Shown: piece by piece, positions 35,729 through 44,646 of the stretch
Layout of the letters: each line of letters begins with the position of its first letter
Position numbering within the stretch: the first letter of the stretch is position 1
Assembly (NCBI GenBank): GCA_002256985.1
Contig: NCGO01000006.1
Coordinates: 62,001-126,000 of the forward strand
Direction of reading: 5' to 3'
From: Novosphingobium sp. 28-62-57
GTDB lineage: Bacteria > Pseudomonadota > Alphaproteobacteria > Sphingomonadales > Sphingomonadaceae
DNA: 64,000 bases
The notes under the pieces: model-generated
Seen by the model: the letters and a program-made list of their open reading frames with translations, nothing else
What the model was told of the DNA's origin: nothing
The model's database searches: none
Translations under genes and position numbers: made by a program

Positions 35729-37152
35729 CAGCGCGGTTTGCCTTTCGGCGGACCGCCCGCAGGCTTGCGCGCAGAGGGCCGTGCGCCCGAGGCATTGGCA
35801 TCGGCGGCGCGGGCGACCGAGGCCCGGGCCGCGCCGAACTTCACCCCGGCAGGCTTGGCCGCAGGCCGCGCTGCGGTTTTGGCATCACCCCGGCCTGCGG
35901 ATTTGGCCCCGGCAACTTTTGGCCCAGCTGTTTTCGGGCCTGCCGTTTTGGCACCCGGCTTGCCCAGCGGCTTGGCTCCAGCCCGCTTGCCGGTGGGCGT
36001 GCGGCCTGCACTGCCTGCGCCCTTTTCGCCATCGGCGCGCTTGCGGCGTTCGCCCCGGCGTTCTTTGCGGTATTCCTTGGCGTGGGCCTTGGCCGCGCGT
36101 TTCTGCATCGTCTTTTCGGGGATCGGCTTGATCGGATCGATGGCCAGATCGCCGTCTTCCTCGTGAAAGCCCAGTTGCGCCATGCTCGCTTCGAAGTGCG
36201 AGGGCAGGGGGGCCGTCACGTCCAGCAGGTCGCCTTCGGGATGCTCTATGCGCAGTCTGCGGGCGTGCAGGTGCATCTTGCGGCTGATCGTGCCGGTGAG
36301 GAACGCGGTCTGCCCGCCGTACTTGCCATCACCCACGATAGGGTGTCCGATGGCCGCCATATGGACGCGCAACTGGTGCGTGCGGCCTGTCAGCGGCTGC
36401 AGTTCCACCCAGGCAGCAGCATTGCCCGCGCGGCTGATCACGCGATAGCGGCTGCGCGCGGTCTGGCCCTGTCCGCTTTCGTCCACCATCATCTTTTCGC
36501 CGCCAGTGCCCGGCTGCTTGGCAATGGGCAGTTCGATCAGGCCGTCCTTCACATCGGGCACGCCCACGACCAGCGCCCAATAGATCTTGCGCGCGGTGCG
36601 GCCCGAAAAGCGCTTGGAAAAGAACGCCGCGCTGCCCGGCGTACGCGCAATCAGCAGGACGCCCGAGGTGTCCTTGTCCAGCCGGTGGACCAGACGCGGG
36701 CGGGGTGCGCCTTCGGCAGCGTAGGCATCAAGCAGCCCGTCGACATGCTCATAGGTCCCGCTGCCGCCCTGTGTGGCAAGGCCCGGCGGCTTGTTCAGCA
36801 CGATGGCGGCGCGGTCTTTTTCCAGCACCATCGATTCGGCCAGCGCGATCTGTTCTTCGGTTAACGGCGCGCGCGGACGTTCGCCCTTGCCGGGGGTGCC
36901 GACCGGCGTTGCATTGCCCGGAGGCACGCGCAGGATTTGCCCGGCTTCGATGCGGGTATCGACATCGGCGCGCTTGCCATCCAGCCGGATCTGCCCGGTC
37001 CGCGCCCAGCGCGATACAGTGGCAAAGCCGACTTGCGGGAGGTGGCGTTTGAACCAGCGGTCAAGCCGTGCGCCTTCATCATCCTTGCCGATGGTGAACT
37101 GGCGGACGTTGACGTCTGACAGCGCGCCCTGACCCTTTTTGAAGGCGCTCAT
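35728..37152 (-). CDS. RluA/RluC-type 23S rRNA pseudouridine synthase with long basic tail
   Basis: This 474-residue protein has an S4 RNA-binding domain (about 15-75), then a pseudouridine synthase domain with HRLDKDTSG (156-164), the catalytic Asp at 159. Known RluC proteins end at about 320 residues. Here a low-complexity Ala/Lys/Gly/Pro-rich tail of about 140 residues follows, with repeats such as AGPKTAGPKVAGAKSAG. The tail may bind rRNA non-specifically. It is coupled with the crcB gene downstream by a four-base overlap. Confidence 0.88.
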   Translation of the reverse strand: MSAFKKGQGALSDVNVRQFTIGKDDEGARLDRWFKRHLPQVGFATVSRWARTGQIRLDGKRADVDTRIEAGQILRVPPGNATPVGTPGKGERPRAPLTEEQIALAESMVLEKDRAAIVLNKPPGLATQGGSGTYEHVDGLLDAYAAEGAPRPRLVHRLDKDTSGVLLIARTPGSAAFFSKRFSGRTARKIYWALVVGVPDVKDGLIELPIAKQPGTGGEKMMVDESGQGQTARSRYRVISRAGNAAAWVELQPLTGRTHQLRVHMAAIGHPIVGDGKYGGQTAFLTGTISRKMHLHARRLRIEHPEGDLLDVTAPLPSHFEASMAQLGFHEEDGDLAIDPIKPIPEKTMQKRAAKAHAKEYRKERRGERRKRADGEKGAGSAGRTPTGKRAGAKPLGKPGAKTAGPKTAGPKVAGAKSAGRGDAKTAARPAAKPAGVKFGAARASVARAADANASGARPSARKPAGGPPKGKPR

Positions 37153-37547
37153 GCTGCACCTCGCATCAGCGAAAGGCCAAGGAAGAGCCCGGCCACGCCT
37201 GCCATGATCGACCCGAAGGCATAGGCCCCGGCCATGCCATAAAGCCCGCGCTCCATCAGCATCGCGGTTTCAAGGCTGAAGGCGGAAAAGGTGGTGAAGC
37301 CGCCCAGCACGCCCACACCCAGCAGCAGCCGCAGCGATTCGCTGCCGCCTTCGCGCGCCAGCCAGCCGGCCAGCAAGCCCATCAGCAGGCTGCCAGCAAC
37401 GTTGATAAGGAAGGTGCCCCAGGGGAACACCATGTTGGGGCCGACAACGGTGGTGACCGCGCGCCCGGCATGATAACGCAGCATGGCGCCAATGCCGCCG
37501 CCCAGGGCGACGATGGCGGTTGCCGTCAGTGTATTGGGTGAGTTCAT
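37149..37547 (-). CDS. crcB: Fluoride channel CrcB (Fluc)
   Basis: This 132-residue four-helix membrane protein has the Fluc pattern GGGIGAMLRYHAGR, FPWGTFLINVAGSLLMG with the key Asn, and GVGVLGGFTTFSAFSLE with the Phe box and Thr-Phe-Ser. It exports fluoride as a dual-topology dimer. The start overlaps no other gene; ORF extension to 37967 is a shadow of rpsU. I see no convincing fluoride riboswitch ahead of it. Confidence 0.92.
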   Translation of the reverse strand: MNSPNTLTATAIVALGGGIGAMLRYHAGRAVTTVVGPNMVFPWGTFLINVAGSLLMGLLAGWLAREGGSESLRLLLGVGVLGGFTTFSAFSLETAMLMERGLYGMAGAYAFGSIMAGVAGLFLGLSLMRGAA

Positions 37548-37733
37548 CTGCCGCCCCTTAAACGCTTGGGCCGGGAAATGCACGACTTTGCTTGCCTTTG
37601 CTGCCCGATTTGGGTAGTGGCGCTCCCGTTCGGGCCGGTCCTGTGCGGATTCGGCACGTTTGGTATTTCCTGATTCAAGGTGATTCCCGCCGGTTTCGCG
37701 GGCTCTTGCCACAGTTTTGAGGTGTAGCGGTTT

Positions 37734-37940
37734 ATGCAGATTCTCGTTCGCGACAACAACGTTGACCAAGCTCTTCGCGCTTTGAAGAAGAAGCTGCAGC
37801 GTGAAGGCGTGTATCGCGAAATGAAGCTGCGTCGTCACTTCGAAAAGCCGTCGGAAAAGCGCGCCCGTGAAAAGGCTGCTGCTGTCCGTCGCGCCCGGAA
37901 GATGGAACGCAAGCGCATGGAACGTGACGGCGGAAAGTAA
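37734..37940 (+). CDS. rpsU: Ribosomal protein bS21
   Basis: This 68-residue basic protein has [20 protein letters not shown] at the start and KRMERDGGK at the end, fully typical of bS21. It joins the 30S subunit near the anti-Shine-Dalgarno and helps start translation. A strong hairpin terminator follows. Confidence 0.95.
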   Translation: MQILVRDNNVDQALRALKKKLQREGVYREMKLRRHFEKPSEKRAREKAAAVRRARKMERKRMERDGGK

Positions 37941-38002
37941 GCTTTGACGGGGCGGTAAACGCCCCATCAGGCTCTTGCCGTTTCAGCCCGCTTGGGCCAA
38001 GA

Positions 38003-38027
38003 GGGCGCCGAACTTCGGCGCCCTTTT
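38003..38027 (+). terminator. Rho-independent terminator after rpsU
   Basis: GGGCGCCGA (38003-38011) and TCGGCGCCC (38015-38023) pair perfectly around a three-base loop and are followed by TTTT. It ends the rpsU transcript. Confidence 0.92.
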
Positions 38028-38116
38028 CCGTGTGCCGAAGGTAGCCGTTTCAAACATCCGGCGCGATTCGCGATCTGAATTCCGTTTCAGGCCGAATCAC
38101 GCTTCAGGGGAATAGC

Positions 38117-38698
38117 ATGTCGGAAATCACCCGCGTTCCGCTCCAGCCCGTCGCCAAGGGCTCTTTGACGAAGATCTGGCTGGGCGTTGCCGCCGCCGTG
38201 GTGCTGGGGTCAGGCGTTGCCTATGCCACGCGCTATCAGGGGATCGAGATCGAGACGATCAAGGCCGGCACCGGCGCATCGCCTACGAAAAGCGATGTGG
38301 CGCTGATCAACTACGTTGGCCGCCTTGCCAGCGGAAAGGAATTTGACCGGGGTGAGCGCGCGGTGCTTCCGCTGGAAACGGTGATTCCGGGCTTCTCCGA
38401 AGGCCTTGGCAAGATGCAGAAGGGCGGCAAGTACGTCCTCGAAATCCCGGCCGAGAAGGGTTACGGCGCAGAAGAAAAGCGCAATCCGCAGACGGGTGAA
38501 GTGGTGATCCCGGCCAATTCGGACCTCGTCTTCGAGGTTGAACTGATCGATTACAAAAGCGCCGCCGAACTGGAACAGCAGCGCATGATGATGGAGCAGA
38601 TGCAGCGGATGCAGGGCGGTGCCGGTGGGGCCGGAGCCGGTGGTGCGCCCAGCGGCATTCCGATGCCGCCGATGCCAGAAGGCGCGCCGCAACCTTGA
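38117..38698 (+). CDS. FKBP-type peptidyl-prolyl isomerase, membrane-anchored
   Basis: This 193-residue protein has a short cytoplasmic stretch, one transmembrane helix (about 19-38) and an FKBP domain: VALINYVGRLASGKEFDRG, VIPGFSEGLGKMQKGGKYVLEIPAEKGYG, and NSDLVFEVELID. After it comes a Met/Gln-rich coil and a Gly/Pro-rich tail. It probably folds exported proteins. The TM rather than a cleaved signal is inferred from the lack of a cleavage site. Confidence 0.88.
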   Translation: MSEITRVPLQPVAKGSLTKIWLGVAAAVVLGSGVAYATRYQGIEIETIKAGTGASPTKSDVALINYVGRLASGKEFDRGERAVLPLETVIPGFSEGLGKMQKGGKYVLEIPAEKGYGAEEKRNPQTGEVVIPANSDLVFEVELIDYKSAAELEQQRMMMEQMQRMQGGAGGAGAGGAPSGIPMPPMPEGAPQP

Positions 38699-38799
38699 CA
38701 TTGGCCGGGCGGGGCTTTTGCGGTCCTGCCTCGGCTTGAAGCACGCCGTGCGCTCTGGTAGCGCGCGGCGTTCCCGTTTTTTCGACAAGAGTATCCGCC

Positions 38800-39102
38800 A
38801 TGTCCGTAGATACCGCCACTGTGGCCAAGATCGCCTCGCTGGCCCGCATCAAGGTGACCGAGGCCGAAATCGGCGCGATGGTTCCCGAACTCAACGGCAT
38901 TCTTGCCTGGGTTGAACAACTGGGTGAAGTGGACGTGACCGGCGTTGAGCCGATGACAGCGGTGATCCCCAACACGCAGCGCCTGCGCGATGATGTGGTG
39001 AACGCTGATCCGCTGACCGGCGGCGACATGCGCGATGCGGTGCTGGCTAATGCGCCTGCTCCGGAACATGGGTTCTTTGGCGTGCCGAAGGTGATCGAAT
39101 GA
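38800..39102 (+). CDS. gatC: Asp/Glu-tRNA amidotransferase subunit C
   Basis: This 100-residue protein has the GatC pattern [40 protein letters not shown], and the closing LRDDVV with [10 protein letters not shown]. With GatA and GatB it converts misacylated Glu-tRNA-Gln and Asp-tRNA-Asn. Its last codons lie within a 33-base perfect fold-back (39093-39125). Confidence 0.93.
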   Translation: MSVDTATVAKIASLARIKVTEAEIGAMVPELNGILAWVEQLGEVDVTGVEPMTAVIPNTQRLRDDVVNADPLTGGDMRDAVLANAPAPEHGFFGVPKVIE

Positions 39103-39125
39103 TCTGCCAGGCAGATCATTCGATC
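39093..39125. repeat. Perfect 16-base fold-back over the gatC stop codon
   Basis: GATCGAATGATCTGCC (39093-39108), one A, then its exact complement GGCAGATCATTCGATC (39110-39125). It covers the last codons and stop of gatC and abuts the REP-like repeats. No T-run follows, so it is not a standard terminator. Confidence 0.85.
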
Positions 39126-39270
39126 ATCCCCGCGCAGGCGGGGATCGCAGGCGGAACAGCACTCCGCGTCCCCGCGAAGGCGGGGACCTCGTGCCGCATT
39201 GCGCAAGCCCGCAGTATGCCCGACTGTCTCGTTATGCTGCCTGAGGTCCCCGCCTTCGCGGGGACGCCGC
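39125..39270. repeat. Cluster of palindromic repeat units between gatC and gatA
   Basis: ATCCCCGCGCAGGCGGGGAT, GTCCCCGCGAAGGCGGGGAC and GTCCCCGCCTTCGCGGGGAC stems stack in this gap. Together with the fold-back they fill the 181 bases between gatC and gatA. It is unusual for genes of one complex. Confidence 0.85.
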
Positions 39271-39283
39271 TGGAAGTCTTGAA

Positions 39284-40768
39284 ATGACCGACCTTACCAA
39301 TTTCGGCATTGCCGCCCTGCGCGATGGCGTGGCCAAGGGTGATTTCACCGCCACCGAAGTCGCCACCGCGTTCAACGCAGCGGTTGAGGCCGCACAGCCC
39401 GCGCTGAACGCCTTCATCGTCACAACGCCAGAAAAAGCGCTGGAAGCGGCGGCCAAGGTCGATGCCGACCGCGCCGCCGGAAAGTCATTGGGCACGATGG
39501 CGGGCGTGCCCATCGGCATGAAGGATCTGTTCGCCACCAAGGGCACGCAGACCACTGCCGCCTCGAAGATCCTCGAAGGCTTCACCCCGCAATACGAATC
39601 CACCGTTTCGCAGAAGCTGTGGGACGCGGGCGCGGGGATGCTGGGTAAGCTGAACCTTGACCAGTTTGCGATGGGCTCCTCGAACGAGACCAGCGCGTTT
39701 GGCAATGTGATCTCTCCGTGGCGCAGGCCGAATGACACTGCGCCGCTGGCTCCCGGCGGCTCATCGGGCGGTTCGTCCTCTGCCGTGGCCGCGCGCATTG
39801 CGCCTGCCGCAACCGGCACCGACACCGGCGGTTCGATCCGCCAGCCCGCCGCCTTCACCGGCATTTCTGGCATCAAGCCGACTTATGGCCGCTGCTCGCG
39901 CTGGGGCGTGGTCGCGTTTGCGTCCTCGCTCGATCAGGCAGGCGCGATGGCGCATGATGTGACCGATTGCGCGATCATGCTCGAGGCGATGGCCGGTTTC
40001 GATCCCAAGGATTCGACCAGCCTCAACCTGCCGGTGCCGGAATGGACCGCAGGCCTGAATGCCGACATGAGGGGAAAGAAGATCGGCATTCCGCGCGAAT
40101 ACCGGCTCGATGGCATGGATGCAGATGTGGCCAAGAGCTGGGACGATGGCATCGCCTGGTTGAAGGATGCGGGCGCGGAGATCGTCGAGATCAGCCTGCC
40201 GCACACCAAGTACGCGCTGCCGACCTATTACATCATTGCCCCTGCCGAAGCCTCGTCGAACCTCGCCCGCTATGATGGCGTGCGCTATGGCCTGCGCGAT
40301 TTGCCGGATGGTGCGGGCTTGCAGGACATGTACGCAGCCACCCGCGCTGCCGGGTTTGGCCCGGAAGTGAAGCGCCGCATCATGATCGGCACCTATGTGC
40401 TTTCGGCAGGCTTCTATGACGCTTATTACACGCAGGCGCAGAAGGTCCGCACCCTGATCGCGCGCGATTTTACGCAAGCGTTCCAGCAGGTTGACGTGAT
40501 CCTCGTGCCGACCGCGCCGTCCTCGGCCTTCGCGCTGGGCGAAAAGAGCGCCGATCCGCTGGAAATGTACCTGAACGACGTGTTCTCGGTGCCCGCCAGC
40601 CTTGCCGGTCTGCCCGCCATGTCCGTGCCCGCCGGGCTGGACCGCAATGGCTTGCCGCTCGGCCTGCAGGTCATCGGCAAGGCATTTGACGAGCAAGGCG
40701 TGTTGAACGCCAGCCTTGCGATTGAGCAGCGCGCGCCGAAGATTCCGTCTCCGCCGAAGTGGTGGTAG
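39284..40768 (+). CDS. gatA: Asp/Glu-tRNA amidotransferase subunit A
   Basis: This 494-residue amidase-signature protein has the catalytic Ser-cisSer-Lys set: Lys in GVPIGMKD, cis-Ser and nucleophile in [14 protein letters not shown] and [13 protein letters not shown]. It makes ammonia from glutamine for GatB. Length and motifs are usual for the family. Confidence 0.94.
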   Translation: MTDLTNFGIAALRDGVAKGDFTATEVATAFNAAVEAAQPALNAFIVTTPEKALEAAAKVDADRAAGKSLGTMAGVPIGMKDLFATKGTQTTAASKILEGFTPQYESTVSQKLWDAGAGMLGKLNLDQFAMGSSNETSAFGNVISPWRRPNDTAPLAPGGSSGGSSSAVAARIAPAATGTDTGGSIRQPAAFTGISGIKPTYGRCSRWGVVAFASSLDQAGAMAHDVTDCAIMLEAMAGFDPKDSTSLNLPVPEWTAGLNADMRGKKIGIPREYRLDGMDADVAKSWDDGIAWLKDAGAEIVEISLPHTKYALPTYYIIAPAEASSNLARYDGVRYGLRDLPDGAGLQDMYAATRAAGFGPEVKRRIMIGTYVLSAGFYDAYYTQAQKVRTLIARDFTQAFQQVDVILVPTAPSSAFALGEKSADPLEMYLNDVFSVPASLAGLPAMSVPAGLDRNGLPLGLQVIGKAFDEQGVLNASLAIEQRAPKIPSPPKWW

Positions 40769-40781
40769 GAAACCGGGCAAG

Positions 40782-40800
40782 GTGTTACCTTGGGTAACAC
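40782..40800. promoter_or_regulatory. Palindromic operator upstream of the AbrB-type gene
   Basis: GTGTTACCTTGGGTAACAC has perfect 8-base arms and a 3-base centre, ending 12 bases before the start codon. This is the usual place and form for autoregulation by an AbrB/MazE/VapB-type antitoxin. Confidence 0.65.
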
Positions 40801-40812
40801 TGGAGGCATCCG

Positions 40813-41118
40813 ATGAACGCGCACAGCAAGATCGAGCAGGAAACACTGGTCAACATGACCAGCAAGGGTCAGGTCCTGATCCCCAAGGCCTTGCGCGACC
40901 GGGCCGGGTTGAAAGCGGGTCAGCCCGTGCGTGTTGGCACCAACGACCGGGGTGAAACGGTGATCTTGCCGGTTGATGCGTCGCAGCCCGAGACTCCTGA
41001 ACAGCGCCGTGATCGCGTGCTGGCGGCGATAGATGAACTACGTGGCAAATATCCCACACCGAACGGGATGAGTACCGATGAATATATGCGGGACTTGCGG
41101 GGTGATTGGGAACCGTGA
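40813..41118 (+). CDS. AbrB/MazE-like (SpoVT-AbrB) DNA-binding protein, orphan antitoxin type
   Basis: This 101-residue protein has a swapped-hairpin AbrB domain, MTSKGQVLIPKALRDRAGLKAGQPVRV, typical of VapB/MazE antitoxins. A helical tail of about 50 residues (PEQRRDRVLAAIDELRGKYP) would be the toxin-binding part. No PIN or MazF toxin gene follows. A perfect palindrome lies just upstream. It sits between gatA and gatB, where it may be an orphan antitoxin or a simple regulator. Confidence 0.8.
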   Translation: MNAHSKIEQETLVNMTSKGQVLIPKALRDRAGLKAGQPVRVGTNDRGETVILPVDASQPETPEQRRDRVLAAIDELRGKYPTPNGMSTDEYMRDLRGDWEP

Positions 41119-41167
41119 TGATTTGTGTTTTTAAATATTTCCCCTGTTTGGATCAGTAGTGAAAGTC

Positions 41168-41530
41168 ATGACAGAAGAAGCTGATACTGAGGAGCTTTCG
41201 GCTTTCGTAGCCAGCACACTTAGAGCGATCGCAGAAGGTGTGAGTATTGCGCAAAGAAATATCATCAGTTCTGCGCATGGTACGGGTACGTTCGCCTATG
41301 CCGCGCCGAAGGACATTGAGTTTGATATAGCTGTTTCAGCGAAGAAAATAGGTACGGTCGGTGGCGGCTTAAAGGTCGCTGTTTTTGGCATTGGTGCAAA
41401 TGCCAAGGGTGAGGAAGCATCAGAAAGTTCGACAGTGAGCCGCATAAGATTTTCAGTTCCTACGAGTTTTAAGCGGAATGCCTCAAACGATGCCCCAATT
41501 CCTACAAAATCAGTTTGGGGTGAAGATTAA
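41168..41530 (+). CDS. Probable Trypco2 (trypsin-co-occurring domain 2) protein
   Basis: This 120-residue protein has an N-terminal helix ([21 protein letters not shown]) and a beta-rich second half. That half carries [22 protein letters not shown] and [14 protein letters not shown], a strand pattern like Trypco2 domains. These occur in counter-invader conflict systems, often with a trypsin-like protease or effector. None is seen here. The coding region and its upstream gap are clearly more AT-rich than the gat genes. Its TAA overlaps the gatB ATG (TAATG), so both are co-translated. Start ATG 41168; a GTG at 41159 is possible. The family call is from memory of the pattern and not tested by search. 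Confidence 0.5.
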   Translation: MTEEADTEELSAFVASTLRAIAEGVSIAQRNIISSAHGTGTFAYAAPKDIEFDIAVSAKKIGTVGGGLKVAVFGIGANAKGEEASESSTVSRIRFSVPTSFKRNASNDAPIPTKSVWGED

Positions 41531-43023
41531 TGAGCGAATATCGTATCCAGGGCGCAACCGGTGAATGGGAGGTCGTGATCGGCCTTGAAGTTCATGCGCA
41601 GATCACCACCCATGCCAAGCTGTTTTCGGGCGCGGCGACTGCTTTCGGCGCGGAGCCAAATACGCAGGTCAGCCTGGTCGACGCGGCAATGCCGGGGATG
41701 CTGCCTGTGCCGAACCGCGAATGCATCCGGCAGGCGGTGCGTACCGGCTTGGCGATCAATGCGCAGATCAACAAGTGGAGCCGGTTTGACCGGAAGAACT
41801 ACTTCTATGCCGATCTTCCGCAGGGCTACCAGATCAGCCAGCTGTACCACCCCATCGTGGGCGAGGGTGCGATCGACATTCTGCTGGATGACAAGAACCC
41901 GGATACCGCCAAGACCATTGGGATTGAGCGCATCCACGTGGAGCAGGATGCGGGCAAGCTGATGCATGATCAGCACCCGACGATGTCCTATGTCGACCTC
42001 AACCGGTCGGGCGTGGCGCTGATGGAAATCGTCAGCCGCCCGGACATGCGCTCGCCGGCAGAAGCCGGGGCCTATCTGTCGAAGCTGCGCACGATCCTGC
42101 GCTATGTCGGATCGTGCGATGGCAACATGGATCAGGGCTCGATGCGCGCCGACGTGAACGTCTCGGTCCGCAAGCCCGGAGACGAATTCGGCACCCGTAC
42201 TGAAACCAAGAACGTCAACTCGGTCCGATTCGTGATGGCCGTTGTGGAGCAGGAAGCCAAGCGCCAGGTTGCGCTGATCGAGGATGGCGGCAAGGTCGTG
42301 CAGGAAACGCGCCTCTACGATCCTGACCGCAACGAGACGCGATCCATGCGCAGCAAGGAAGATGCGCACGATTACCGCTACTTCCCCGATCCTGATCTGC
42401 TGCCGCTGGAACTGGACGATGCGTTCCTGGAGGAATGCCGCGAAAGCCTGCCCGAGCTGCCCGATGCCAAGCGGGCGCGCTATGAAACGGCGCTGGGGCT
42501 TTCAGCCTACAATGCCAGCGTGCTGACGGCGGACGTGGAAACTGCGCGCTGGTTCGAAGTGCTGCTGGCCGAAACGGCGGCGCGGGCCAAGAAGCCCGAA
42601 GCCGATGTGGCCAAGCAGGCGGCGAACTGGCTGATCTCCGAACTGTTCGGCGCGCTGAACAAGCTGGGCGCGAGCCTTGAGACATCGCCGGTCAGCCCCG
42701 CCGCTGGCGCGGAACTGCTGGCGCTGATCGCCGACGGCACAATCTCCGGCTCCATCGCCAAGCAAGTGCTGGAAAAGATGCTCGAAACCGGTGACGGCGC
42801 AGGCGTTATCGTTGAACGCGAGGGGCTGAAGCAGACGTCGGACACCGGCGCGATTGAAGCGGCCATCGACACCATCCTTGCCGCCAATGCTGACAAGGTG
42901 GAGCAGTACAAGGGCGGCAAGGAAGCGCTGTTCGGGTTCTTCGTGGGCCAGACGATGAAGGCGATGCAGGGCAAGGCCAACCCCGGCGTGGTGAATGAGC
43001 TGCTGAAGAAAAAGCTGGGCTGA
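41530..43023 (+). CDS. gatB: Asp/Glu-tRNA amidotransferase subunit B
   Basis: This 497-residue protein has the GatB catalytic cradle ([54 protein letters not shown]) and helical YqeY-like tail (after about 340). It phosphorylates and amidates misacylated tRNA with ammonia from GatA. Its start is coupled to the small upstream gene. Confidence 0.95.
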   Translation: MSEYRIQGATGEWEVVIGLEVHAQITTHAKLFSGAATAFGAEPNTQVSLVDAAMPGMLPVPNRECIRQAVRTGLAINAQINKWSRFDRKNYFYADLPQGYQISQLYHPIVGEGAIDILLDDKNPDTAKTIGIERIHVEQDAGKLMHDQHPTMSYVDLNRSGVALMEIVSRPDMRSPAEAGAYLSKLRTILRYVGSCDGNMDQGSMRADVNVSVRKPGDEFGTRTETKNVNSVRFVMAVVEQEAKRQVALIEDGGKVVQETRLYDPDRNETRSMRSKEDAHDYRYFPDPDLLPLELDDAFLEECRESLPELPDAKRARYETALGLSAYNASVLTADVETARWFEVLLAETAARAKKPEADVAKQAANWLISELFGALNKLGASLETSPVSPAAGAELLALIADGTISGSIAKQVLEKMLETGDGAGVIVEREGLKQTSDTGAIEAAIDTILAANADKVEQYKGGKEALFGFFVGQTMKAMQGKANPGVVNELLKKKLG

Positions 43024-43127
43024 TTTCGCCCCGGCCGCATTGAACGGCGGTCTTGCTGCTGTCCTTTTTGCGCGATAGCACCCTCGCGTCTCTCCTGCAC
43101 AGGGCAGGGTGACGCGGGGGTTTATCA

Positions 43128-43715
43128 ATGAGAGGCAAGTTGGCCATATTGGCCTGCGCCGCGCTGGCGGCAAACGGGGTTGTGCATGCGCAAGAGGTGG
43201 CGACAGCAGCCCAAGACGATGTGATGACCGCAATTCCCGATCCGGCAAGCATTCCGATGCCTGATCTTGCGTTCACCTCGACCCCGCTGATCGAGGAAGA
43301 TTTTGATAAGTATTATGTCTTCAACCGCGCCGGGACGAGCTTTGCCGAGGCGCTCACCGACATCCGGGATTGCGACAACCTCGCGCGTGGCCTCGATTCG
43401 GGCTATCGTTATCAGCAGGCGCCCTATCCCTATACTTATACGATGGCAGGTGCGGCTGGCGGGTTGATCGCCAATGCGCTGATGGGGGCAATTTTCGGTT
43501 CATCGGAAAAGCGCCGGTTGCGCCGTGTGAACATGCGCCGCTGCATGCATTACAAGGGCTATGAGCGCTATGGCCTGGCCAAGGAAAAGTGGGAGCCGTT
43601 CAACTTTGAAGAAGGGCTGGATGGCGTGAAGGAAGCTGAACGGCAGCGATTGCTGGCGCTGCAGGCCAAGGTGGCCTCGGGTCCGGCTCCTGCAGGAAAG
43701 GGGCTGGGCCTGTGA
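43128..43715 (+). CDS. Secreted protein of unknown function with Gly-zipper segment
   Basis: This 195-residue protein has a signal peptide (cleavage near VHA-QE, residue 22). A central segment AGAAGGLIANALMGAIFG looks like a glycine zipper, followed by a basic stretch RRLRRVNMRRC. Two cysteines (IRDCDN and MRRCMH) may pair. It overlaps the next gene by GTGA, and both appear to be envelope proteins. No family assigned. Confidence 0.7.
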   Translation: MRGKLAILACAALAANGVVHAQEVATAAQDDVMTAIPDPASIPMPDLAFTSTPLIEEDFDKYYVFNRAGTSFAEALTDIRDCDNLARGLDSGYRYQQAPYPYTYTMAGAAGGLIANALMGAIFGSSEKRRLRRVNMRRCMHYKGYERYGLAKEKWEPFNFEEGLDGVKEAERQRLLALQAKVASGPAPAGKGLGL

Positions 43716-44587
43716 AGATGGTCAAGACACTCGTGCTGATCGGCGCAATCGCCCTCCTGCCGCTGTTGGCCCATGCGGCTGATGACAAGGAAAAGTGGGA
43801 GCACAAGGCCGTGGCGGACAAGCCGCAGGTCGTGTTGAACCCGGCGAAGGCTTACATTGTGGTGCAGGCCGATTACGTGGTGGTGCCGCAATTCATGAAG
43901 CGGCCCAATGCGGACGAGGCGGCAAAGCATGCGGCCAAGCGCGCCGAGGAATTGGCCAAAGAGCGCGAAAAGTGGACGAAGAAGCACGCTGCGTGGGAAA
44001 AGGACATGGCGACGCTGGCCAAGGCACCGTCATCAGTAAAGCGTCCGACCGAGCCGCAAGAGCCGACCGAGGCCAACTTCTCATGGCCGCGCTATGAACA
44101 GGTCCATGCGGTCTACCTCGGCCCGCAGAACCGCTTTGCCAAGGGCGAAGGCGGCAAATCCACCTATCTGCATGAAGTCGAGCCGGGAGAATACGTGTTC
44201 TACGGCAACGCGATGGCGGGCGGCGTCGGCGGCATCTGCGCCTGCCTTGGCACTGTGGCGTTCAAGGCCGAGGCGGGCAAGGTGACTTCGCTTGGCCAGT
44301 TCCGCATGCCCTGGGTCGATGGCTTGCGCGGGCCGAAGGAGCAGCGGGCCAAGACATCGCTCGATCTGCCGGAGGGTGTGACCACGATGGCCTTTGCTCC
44401 CATCGCGTTCAGCGATCCGCGCATTCCGGCCGACATGGTCGTGCCCGCACGGTTTACGCCGGTGGACCGCATGCCCAACTGGTTCGGGCTTGAGGTGGAC
44501 CGCGTGATGCCGATCGAGGGTGTGATGCGGTATGAGCGGGACAAGGTGGTCGATCTGACGGTTGCGGCAGGGCCCGCAACGCCTTGA
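43712..44587 (+). CDS. Secreted protein of unknown function
   Basis: This 291-residue protein has a signal peptide (LVLIGAIALLPLLAHA) and a helical Lys/Glu/Ala-rich region (about 65-115, EEAAKHAAKRAEELAKEREK-like). A beta-rich C-terminal half follows with VHAVYLGPQNRFA and GGVGGICACLG. The GTG at 43712 overlaps the preceding stop; an ATG two codons on is also possible. It works most likely with the coupled upstream secreted protein. No family assigned. Confidence 0.7.
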   Translation: MKMVKTLVLIGAIALLPLLAHAADDKEKWEHKAVADKPQVVLNPAKAYIVVQADYVVVPQFMKRPNADEAAKHAAKRAEELAKEREKWTKKHAAWEKDMATLAKAPSSVKRPTEPQEPTEANFSWPRYEQVHAVYLGPQNRFAKGEGGKSTYLHEVEPGEYVFYGNAMAGGVGGICACLGTVAFKAEAGKVTSLGQFRMPWVDGLRGPKEQRAKTSLDLPEGVTTMAFAPIAFSDPRIPADMVVPARFTPVDRMPNWFGLEVDRVMPIEGVMRYERDKVVDLTVAAGPATP

Positions 44588-44596
44588 AATGCACAA

Positions 44597-44624
44597 GGGG
44601 GAGCAGGCACCGGCCCGCTCCCCC
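44597..44624. terminator. Hairpin between convergent genes
   Basis: GGGGGAGC (44597-44604) and GCTCCCCC (44617-44624) pair with a 12-base loop. It lies between the stops of two convergent genes. There is no T-run on either strand, so termination is likely but weak. Confidence 0.5.
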
Positions 44625-44646
44625 AATTGACTTCTTCAGTTGGAAA

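Noticed and set aside
37548-37733. Fluoride riboswitch ahead of crcB
   Set aside because: The conserved pseudoknot pieces of the crcB motif are not visible on the minus strand.
40813-41530. A complete toxin-antitoxin pair (AbrB protein plus next gene as toxin)
   Set aside because: The second protein shows no PIN, MazF, RelE or HipA motif and its strand pattern resembles Trypco2 instead.
43024-43127. Terminator after gatB
   Set aside because: Only a weak CGCGTC/GACGCG pairing with a long loop is present and the T-run is short.
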